In this document: positions 56,453-64,000 of the stretch, one piece after another
How the letters are laid out: each line of letters opens with the position of its first letter
Position numbering within the stretch: position 1 is the first letter of the stretch
Assembly (NCBI RefSeq): GCF_000241265.1
Contig: NZ_BAEE01000061.1
Span: 62,001-126,000, forward strand
Source of the DNA: Gordonia araii NBRC 100433
GTDB lineage: Bacteria; Actinomycetota; Actinomycetes; Mycobacteriales; Mycobacteriaceae
Length of the DNA: 64,000 nucleotides
Direction: 5' to 3'
Translations under genes and position numbers: made by a program
Notes under the pieces: model-generated
What the model was told of the DNA's origin: nothing
Database searches by the model: none
What the model saw: the letters and a program-made list of their open reading frames with translations, nothing else

Positions 56453-56500
56453 GGTGGTCGAGTGCCGGGGAGCCGCTAGGCGACTCGGTGTATCGAGACC
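56453..56500 (+). repeat. 48-bp intergenic element, copy 3
   Basis: Identical to copies 1 and 2 (31440 and 31509), 25 kb away, and directly attached to array C. Confidence 0.9.
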
Positions 56501-56508
56501 AAGTGCCC

Positions 56509-56901
56509 TTAGCGCGCGTCGAGTTCAGCCACCGCGCGCTTCGGCGCAACCTGGCGAAACGACGCGTCGAGAAGCTCGCCGACCTCGGCCCAGTCGGTCT
56601 CGTCGTCGAGTACCAGCCCCACCCAGCCGAACGGGCCGACGTAGGCGGGCAGAAAGAAGCGTGGATCGGCCAGCAGCGCTGGGCGCTCGGCCGGTTCGGC
56701 CACGACGAGTAGCGACTGGTCGTATCGAGCGCCGCCTTTCACCCCGCCGCCGTACATGGCGAACATCTTGGGGCAGCGGAAGGTCGGCCGCCCGTGTGCG
56801 ATGACTTCGGTGGCGCCGGGCAGCGCGAGGGCGATGGGCCGGACGCGACCGAGCAGCGGGTCGTCGTCGGAGAACATGACGGGATGGGGCACAGCAACCA
56901 T
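56509..56901 (-). CDS. MmcQ/YjbR-family DNA-binding-like protein
   Basis: A 130-residue protein with the MmcQ/YjbR fold pattern: RPIALALPGATEVIAHGRPTFR, KMFAMYGGG, LADPRFFLPAYVGPFGWVGLVLDDETDWAEV. The family has a beta-alpha architecture and no established function. ATG 56901 is preferred; an in-frame GTG upstream would add ten residues. Convergent with the MetE-like gene across array C. Confidence 0.85.
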   Translation of the reverse strand: MVAVPHPVMFSDDDPLLGRVRPIALALPGATEVIAHGRPTFRCPKMFAMYGGGVKGGARYDQSLLVVAEPAERPALLADPRFFLPAYVGPFGWVGLVLDDETDWAEVGELLDASFRQVAPKRAVAELDAR

Positions 56902-56952
56902 GATCGGCACATCGGCTGCCGATTTCACGTTTTCTGCCCCTTGCAGCGGTAG

Positions 56953-59052
<2,100 letters not shown>

Positions 59053-59091
59053 TCCGTCGTTCGTGACCGCATGCTGGTCACAAGCGACGGA
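59053..59091. terminator. Bidirectional terminator hairpin between ligA and the ACT-domain gene
   Basis: TCCGTCGTTCGTGACC (59053-59068) pairs with GGTCACAAGCGACGGA (59076-59091) with two non-Watson-Crick positions and a 7-nt loop. It separates convergent genes. Confidence 0.65.
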
Positions 59092-59117
59092 ACAGGGGTC
59101 GTTCGTACCGGATCCGG

Positions 59118-59777
59118 CTACTTGCCGACGTTCCCGATGATTCCGATGAGGTAGCCGAGGCGAGCGACCTCGGCCGGGCGGAAGTCGGGACCGCCGACGC
59201 GACCGAGCAGCAAGGCTCGGTGCGAACCGTCCAGCGGGGCGGCCACCAGCCGGGTATCCGAGTCGCGCCACGACTGCGGCACCCCGGCGTCGTGCGGGTC
59301 GACGATCGCGGCCTGGGGGAGCGGCAGCCATCCCGCCGACGCCAACGGGGTTTCGGGGGCGCCGGAGCTGCCGCACACCGTGACCGTCGCCCCGGAATCC
59401 GCTCTGGTGACGATGGTTGCCCAGGAGGCCCGCAGTACATGCGGCGCGTCGTCGACGAGCGTCTGCAGGCGGTTGTCGCGCGCGGTCGCCACGTGGTCGA
59501 CCAGCTCCAGCTCGCGGTGCGTGTCGAGCACGCCGGCATACGGTCGGACCGAGTCGACGTGGGCTCCGGCCTGCGACGCGGCGGTGATCAACGTATCCGG
59601 CAACGCGCCTATCGGCAGGTCCACGACAATGTCGTCGACGGCGAACCCGTCGCCGCGGTCGATGACCTCCAGTGAGATGATGTCGGCCCCGACGCCGCCG
59701 AGGGCCACCGCGAGCTGGCCGAGGCTACCGGGGCGGTCGTCGATCGTCACGCGAAGCAAGTAGGACACGCGAGCCAT
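59118..59777 (-). CDS. ACT-domain amino acid-binding protein (Rv3013-like)
   Basis: A 219-residue protein with an N-terminal ACT domain ([34 protein letters not shown], cited by [13 protein letters not shown]) and a C-terminal GAF-like region ([27 protein letters not shown]). Rv3013 homologues sit between ligA and gatC in mycobacteria. Function unknown; ACT domains usually bind amino acids. The start is ATG 59777. Confidence 0.9.
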   Translation of the reverse strand: MARVSYLLRVTIDDRPGSLGQLAVALGGVGADIISLEVIDRGDGFAVDDIVVDLPIGALPDTLITAASQAGAHVDSVRPYAGVLDTHRELELVDHVATARDNRLQTLVDDAPHVLRASWATIVTRADSGATVTVCGSSGAPETPLASAGWLPLPQAAIVDPHDAGVPQSWRDSDTRLVAAPLDGSHRALLLGRVGGPDFRPAEVARLGYLIGIIGNVGK

Positions 59778-59926
59778 TGTTCCACCGCAACGGCCGACCG
59801 GCGCGGGCACACCCGTGCGGCCCGGCCGCCGACCCTGGCAGAGCCTCTTCGCCCGCCCGGCGCGGCGACCTCGCGGGTGGCCCAATAAGCTGTTCCCAAC
59901 GCCTCCCGGATCGAAAGGACGAGGAA

Positions 59927-60223
59927 TTGGCTGCCATCTCGCGCGACGAGGTCGCCCATTTGGCGCGGCTCTCGCGGCTTGCGCTGACCGAGGACGAGCT
60001 CGACCACTACGCCACCCAGCTGGATTCGATCCTGACTCACGTCGCTTCGATCTCGGAGGTCGCGGCCGACGACGTCTCGCCGACGGCACACCCGGCGGAG
60101 CTGGCCAACGTACTGCGTGCCGACGAGGTGGTTCCCGGTCTCACGCGCGACGAGGCACTGTCGGGTGCGCCCGCCGTCGAACAGGATCGATTCGCCGTTC
60201 CGCAGATCCTTGGGGAGGAATAG
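59927..60223 (+). CDS. gatC: Aspartyl/glutamyl-tRNA amidotransferase subunit C
   Basis: A 98-residue subunit that stabilises GatAB. It begins with [21 protein letters not shown] and carries [19 protein letters not shown]-type helix, ending in VPQILGEE. The start is TTG 59927, placed by the conserved N-terminus and an AAAGGACGAGG ribosome-binding site. Its stop overlaps gatA by one base. Confidence 0.95.
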   Translation: MAAISRDEVAHLARLSRLALTEDELDHYATQLDSILTHVASISEVAADDVSPTAHPAELANVLRADEVVPGLTRDEALSGAPAVEQDRFAVPQILGEE

Positions 60224-61719
60224 TGTCCGCCACCAGTGACTACACCGCTGTGGACGGCGGCATCCTCGACGCGACGGCCGCCGAACTGGGCGAGCGGATC
60301 GCCGCCCGCGAGGTTTCCTCGGTCGAGGTGACGCGCACCTTCCTGGATCGCATCGCCGCGGTCGACGACACCATCGGCGCCTACCTGCACGTCGGGGCCG
60401 ACGAGGCGATCGCGGCTGCCGAGAAGGCCGACGCCGCGATCGCCGCGGGGGAGGCGACCTCGCCGCTGACCGGGGTGCCGATCGCGCTCAAGGATGTGTT
60501 CACCACCGTCGATGCCCCGACGACATGCGGCTCGAAGATCCTCGAGGGCTGGGTGCCGCCCTATGACGCGACGGTGACGGCCAGGCTGCGCGCCGCGGGC
60601 CTGCCGATCCTCGGCAAGACCAACATGGACGAGTTCGCCATGGGCTCGTCGACGGAGAACTCCGCCTACCAGGTCACCCGTAACCCGTGGGATATCGAAC
60701 GCATTCCGGGCGGTTCGGGCGGCGGCAGTGCCGCGGCTCTCGCCTCGTATTCGGCTCCGCTGGCTATCGGCACCGACACCGGCGGGTCCATTCGCCAGCC
60801 CGCGGCCGTCACCGCGACGGTCGGGGTGAAGCCGACGTACGGCACGGTGTCGCGCTACGGGCTCGTCGCGTGCGCGTCCTCGCTCGACCAGGGCGGGCCG
60901 TGCGGACGCACCGTGCTCGACACCGCGCTGCTGCACGAGGTGATCGCGGGCCACGACGCGCGCGACTCCACGTCGATCGACGCTCCTGTCGGCGATCTCG
61001 TCGGTGCGGCGAGAACGGGCGCGGCCGGTGACCTGTCGGGGGTGCGCGTCGGCGTCGTCAAGGAACTGGCAGGCGACGGCTACCAGTCCGGTGTGCTCGC
61101 CTCCTTCGAGGACGCGGTCAAGACGCTGACCGACCGTGGAGCTGAGGTCGTCGAGGTGAGCTGCCCGCACTTCACCTACGCGCTGGGCGCCTACTACCTG
61201 ATTCTGCCGTCGGAGGTGTCGAGCAACCTCGCGCGCTTCGACGCCATGCGCTACGGCTTGCGCGTCGGCGACGACGGCACGCACAGCGCCGACGAGGTGA
61301 TGGCGCTGACCCGCGACGCCGGATTCGGTGCCGAGGTCAAGCGCCGCATCATGATCGGCACCTACGCGCTGTCGTCCGGCTACTACGACGCCTACTACGG
61401 GCAGGCGCAGAAGGTGCGCACCCTCATCGCACGCGACTTCGCGTCGGCATTCGAGAACGTCGACGTCCTGGTCTCGCCGGTCACGCCGACGACCGCCTTC
61501 AAGCTGGGCGAGAAGGTCGACGATCCGCTGGCCATGTACCTGTTCGACCTGTGCACGCTGCCGGTGAACCTGGCCGGCGTCGCGGCGATGTCGGTGCCGT
61601 CGGGTCTGTCCGACGGGCTGCCCGTCGGACTCCAGATCATGGCCCCTGCGCTCGCCGACGACCGTCTCTACCGCGTCGGCGCCGCCTACGAAGCGGCGCG
61701 CGGGCCGATCACCGGCTGA
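60223..61719 (+). CDS. gatA: Aspartyl/glutamyl-tRNA amidotransferase subunit A
   Basis: The amidase that releases ammonia from glutamine to convert misacylated tRNAs. The 498-residue protein has the catalytic lysine in IALKDVF (Lys90) and the serine region [16 protein letters not shown]...[12 protein letters not shown] (Ser-cisSer-Lys triad). gatB is not in the window. The convergent DUF2236 gene overlaps the 3' end by 34 bp. Confidence 0.97.
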   Translation: MSATSDYTAVDGGILDATAAELGERIAAREVSSVEVTRTFLDRIAAVDDTIGAYLHVGADEAIAAAEKADAAIAAGEATSPLTGVPIALKDVFTTVDAPTTCGSKILEGWVPPYDATVTARLRAAGLPILGKTNMDEFAMGSSTENSAYQVTRNPWDIERIPGGSGGGSAAALASYSAPLAIGTDTGGSIRQPAAVTATVGVKPTYGTVSRYGLVACASSLDQGGPCGRTVLDTALLHEVIAGHDARDSTSIDAPVGDLVGAARTGAAGDLSGVRVGVVKELAGDGYQSGVLASFEDAVKTLTDRGAEVVEVSCPHFTYALGAYYLILPSEVSSNLARFDAMRYGLRVGDDGTHSADEVMALTRDAGFGAEVKRRIMIGTYALSSGYYDAYYGQAQKVRTLIARDFASAFENVDVLVSPVTPTTAFKLGEKVDDPLAMYLFDLCTLPVNLAGVAAMSVPSGLSDGLPVGLQIMAPALADDRLYRVGAAYEAARGPITG

Positions 61720-62690
61720 GTCGCGACCGCGTCCGAGCCGGATGCCGACACGGCGTCGGTGGGTGGATCGAGCCGGAATGACGTCAGGCCGATCGAGCGG
61801 TAGGAATCGGCGAGCCGGTCGTACTTCTTGCGTGCTCGCACTAGCGGCGTCTCGGTCACGACGCTGGGCAACAGCCGGAAGGCGACGCGCAGCACCGCGT
61901 TGAATGCCGCGTACTCCACGTCGTGGCGCCGCGTCCACCGCATTGGCAGCACTTCGCGCGCGGAGGGCCGCATCGTGCCGTAGCCGAGGATTCCCGTGAC
62001 GTGGCCCGCCACAGGAGTTACGACCGACCAGAGGGGGCCGACGGCAGCGGGGAGGAAGTCGGGCCGCGGGATTCGTCGTTGGCTCGCCACGACGGCGCGC
62101 AGCGTAGGTGTGACGGTGAGCCGATCGGCGGCGAAGCGGTCGTAGTAGACGGTCAACTCGTCGAAAGACTCCATGAGCCGGCCTCGCCCGGGTAGTTGCA
62201 GCCCGGCGACCACCTCGCGAAACCGATCCCACACCGCTTGGTTCTCGGCCTCGGTGAACGTTCGCCCGGCGAGTGCCTCGGCGGCGTTTCGGTGCATGAA
62301 GAAGGTGCTGATCAGGATCCAGTTCCACAGGTCGGGAGACAACGCGCTGTAGCGCTCGCCGTCGGCGCCGGTGCCCCGCACGTCGCGATGCAGATCGAGT
62401 AGTCGGCGCGACTCCGCTTCGCGATCGGCCGCGGTTCCGGCGAACACGAGTTGGTCGGAGGCGGCGGTGCGCAGCGCGCGTTGCCAGGGGGTGTACCGGA
62501 CTCGGCCGGTGGCCTCCAGAGCGGCGGAGACTCCCGGGACCATCGCTTGGTCGAAGAGTGCTGCGGCGTAGAAGGCGATGAAGGTCGAACCGGCGACGCG
62601 CTCGAAGAAGTCGATGGCGCCGGTGACAGGCGGTGTGGCGCCACGCGGGTGCTCGTGCGATGTCGTGGTGGGGGTGATCGGGCAGGTCAT
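61686..62690 (-). CDS. DUF2236/MpaB-family oxygenase-like protein
   Basis: A 334-residue protein of the oxygenase MpaB/Lcp family: [52 protein letters not shown] and later [16 protein letters not shown]. Members of this superfamily include the haem latex-clearing protein Lcp, whose haem histidine lies in a comparable region; here FFMHRNA is the candidate. Divergent from a TetR gene with two palindromes between them, so probably controlled by it. The substrate is unknown. Confidence 0.85.
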   Translation of the reverse strand: MTCPITPTTTSHEHPRGATPPVTGAIDFFERVAGSTFIAFYAAALFDQAMVPGVSAALEATGRVRYTPWQRALRTAASDQLVFAGTAADREAESRRLLDLHRDVRGTGADGERYSALSPDLWNWILISTFFMHRNAAEALAGRTFTEAENQAVWDRFREVVAGLQLPGRGRLMESFDELTVYYDRFAADRLTVTPTLRAVVASQRRIPRPDFLPAAVGPLWSVVTPVAGHVTGILGYGTMRPSAREVLPMRWTRRHDVEYAAFNAVLRVAFRLLPSVVTETPLVRARKKYDRLADSYRSIGLTSFRLDPPTDAVSASGSDAVATQPVIGPRAAS

Positions 62691-62737
62691 GAAGTGCTCC
62701 TCGGTGGTCTTCACACGCTGGCGGCGCCTCGCAAATC

Positions 62738-62783
62738 TGGTGCTGTGCGACACCACAAGCTAAGTGGTGCTAGCCTGCACCAC
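62738..62783. promoter_or_regulatory. Two operator-like palindromes in the DUF2236-TetR divergon
   Basis: GTGGTGCTAGCCTGCACCAC (62764-62783) has perfect 7-bp arms and a 6-bp centre. A related dyad, TGGTG-N8-CACCA, lies at 62738-62755. Both share GGTG/CACC half-sites, as expected for dual TetR binding sites between divergent genes. Confidence 0.65.
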
Positions 62784-62821
62784 AAACGACGGCGAGTCAA
62801 GAACCGACCGAAAGGTGACCG

Positions 62822-63484
62822 GTGGCGGGGGCAGAACGCGGATATGACGGCATTCCGGCGGCCGAGCGGCGAGCGGCCAGGAGAACGGCGCTGCTGGAGG
62901 CGACACTCGACTTGATCAGCGAGTCCGGTGCCGCGGCAGTGTCGAAGCGTTCGGTGTGCGCGCGGGCGCGTCTCAACGACCGCTACTTCTACGAGCATTT
63001 CGCCGACCGGGACGTGCTGCTGAGCGCGCTGGGGCAGGAACTTACCGCCGAGGGATTGCAGGCAGTCATCGGCAGCATGCTCCTTGAAGGAGGGGCGGTG
63101 GAGAACCGAGTCCGGGCAGCCGTCGACGCGGCGCTGGACTTCTTCTCCGAAGATCCGCGGCGTGGCCGGCTGCTCCTGGAATCGGGAGCCGATCGTGTGC
63201 TGCAGACCGAGCGGTTGTCCAGCATTCGTGCGATCGTGGACGCCGCCGTCGGCGTCGGGCCGTTGTTGTTCGGCGAGAATCGGCCCTCCGACGACGACCT
63301 GGAGGTCACCGCCTACATCCTGGTGAGCGGAAGCATGGACCTGCTCGCCGCCTGGCTCCGCGGCGAGTTGGCGGTGTCGCGCGAGGTGTTGGGCGATAGG
63401 GTCGTCGATCTGGTCTCCGCCGCGGTGGCGCGGGCGTCCGCTACTTCGGGTTGGGAGCAAGCGGGGCCGGCGCCCACCGGTTAG
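62822..63484 (+). CDS. TetR-family transcriptional regulator
   Basis: A 220-residue regulator with an N-terminal HTH (RRTALLEATLDLISESG, VSKRSVCARARLNDRYFYEHF) and a helical effector domain containing FSEDPRRGRLLLESGAD. GTG 62822 follows AAAGGTGACCG. It is divergent from the DUF2236 gene and is its likely repressor through the palindromes at 62738-62783. Ligand unknown. Confidence 0.93.
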   Translation: MAGAERGYDGIPAAERRAARRTALLEATLDLISESGAAAVSKRSVCARARLNDRYFYEHFADRDVLLSALGQELTAEGLQAVIGSMLLEGGAVENRVRAAVDAALDFFSEDPRRGRLLLESGADRVLQTERLSSIRAIVDAAVGVGPLLFGENRPSDDDLEVTAYILVSGSMDLLAAWLRGELAVSREVLGDRVVDLVSAAVARASATSGWEQAGPAPTG

Positions 63485-63526
63485 ATTGGGCGCAGACCCA
63501 CCGAGTCCCCCGAGGAGGATCTGCGC

Positions 63527-64000
63527 ATGGCCCGCTACGGCATCCTGACGTCCGGGGGCGACTGTCCCGGCCTGAACGCGGTGATCCGAGCGATCGTGCT
63601 CGACGCCGACTCCGGCCACGAGACCTTCGAGTACGTCGGCTACCGCGACGGATTCTGGGGGCTGGTCTACGGCGAGACGATCGAACTCGACCGCACCGTG
63701 GTCCGCGGCATCTCCAAAGAGGGCGGCACGATCCTCGGCACCAGCCGCTTCGGTCCCTATACCGAACCCGACGGCGGGCCGGAGAACATCCGCAAGGCGA
63801 TGGACCGGCTGGATGTCGACGGGGTGATCGCGATCGGCGGCGACGGAACGATGGCCGCAGCTGCGCGGCTGTACGGTGACGGCATCCCCACCGTCGGGGT
63901 CCCCAAGACGATCGATAACGACCTGGCCGCCACCGACTACACCTTTGGTTTCAACACCGCCGTCGAGATCGCCACCGAGGCCGTCGACCGACTGCGCACG
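63527..64000 (+). CDS. pfkA: 6-phosphofructokinase, 3'-truncated by window edge
   Basis: The first 158 codons of a PfkA enzyme. ILTSGGDCPGLNAVIRAIV binds the nucleotide, EGGTILGTSRF follows, IGGDGTMAAAA and VPKTIDNDLA are the substrate-site motifs. GGDGT favours ATP over pyrophosphate as donor, while the PKTIDND lysine is shared with mixed-substrate groups, so the donor is not settled. ATG 63527 has a strong GAGGAGGA 8 bp upstream. The gene continues beyond 64000. Position matches Rv3010c. Confidence 0.96.
   Translation, partial: MARYGILTSGGDCPGLNAVIRAIVLDADSGHETFEYVGYRDGFWGLVYGETIELDRTVVRGISKEGGTILGTSRFGPYTEPDGGPENIRKAMDRLDVDGVIAIGGDGTMAAAARLYGDGIPTVGVPKTIDNDLAATDYTFGFNTAVEIATEAVDRLRT

Noticed and set aside
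56257-56712. Open frame through array C encoding SFSPSVP heptads
   Set aside because: A 21-bp period leaves all three frames open, so an open frame carries no coding evidence. There is no ribosome-binding site, and the 3' part runs antisense through the MmcQ/YjbR gene.

Overview
The window is about 64 kb of GC-rich chromosomal DNA from a Mycobacteriales actinobacterium. The gene set (WhiB2, EccB/EccE, FbiA/FbiB, GpgS, SerB2) and the gene order fit a Gordonia/Williamsia/Tsukamurella-type relative of Mycobacterium. The genus is an inference. I saw no rRNA, tRNA, prophage, insertion sequence or CRISPR array. Most of the window is conserved housekeeping chromosome, so the unusual material lies in small insertions, broken genes and intergenic repeats.

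Layout. (1) 1-4400: end of folP2, then gpgS, a DivIVA-domain protein, a DUF3117 protein, an RlmA-type rRNA methyltransferase and glgC. This corresponds to M. tuberculosis Rv1207-Rv1213, but the Rv1210 (tagA) and Rv1212c (glgM) genes are absent. (2) 4427-11511: a minus-strand fbiA-fbiB-Nudix operon (cofactor F420), then whiB2, a metallopeptidase-like protein, a DUF3499 protein, a TobH-like protein and manA. This is the Rv3262-Rv3255c block without manB. (3) 11516-14678: a divergent eccE/eccB pair, two parts of a type VII secretion system without the rest of the locus. (4) 14690-63999: a long stretch following Rv3055 to Rv3010c in order. It holds a TetR regulator, an FMN reductase, class Ib ribonucleotide reductase (nrdHIE and nrdF, split by two opposite-strand genes), a fecB-like lipoprotein, ctaD, serB2, an ABC ATPase, a Nudix protein, enoyl-CoA hydratase, methyltransferases, the polymethylated-glucan cluster (GT4, GH57, methyltransferase), etfBA, an ornithine-lipid-type acyltransferase pair, iscS, mnmA, a MetE-like protein, ligA, an ACT protein, gatCA and pfkA. 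Inserted into this backbone are a SWIM/SNF2 pair, a stand-alone LigD-type polymerase domain, a broken HEPN-like cassette, VOC proteins, and a DUF2236/TetR divergon.

Functionally, gpgS together with the GT4/GH57/methyltransferase cluster points to methylglucose lipopolysaccharide synthesis. glgC and manA supply sugar nucleotides. The nrd genes carry tandem NrdR boxes in front of both nrdH and nrdF with identical 32-bp spacing, so the two split transcription units probably respond together.

The least explained signal is a family of 21-bp tandem repeats at three intergenic sites (31421, 43139 and 56273). At two of them the repeats are interleaved with an identical 48-bp element; at the third they form two facing arrays that can fold into one long hairpin. 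Two genes are visibly broken: a DUF2252 gene with one in-frame amber codon at an expected tryptophan, and a HEPN-like gene with a one-base frameshift.
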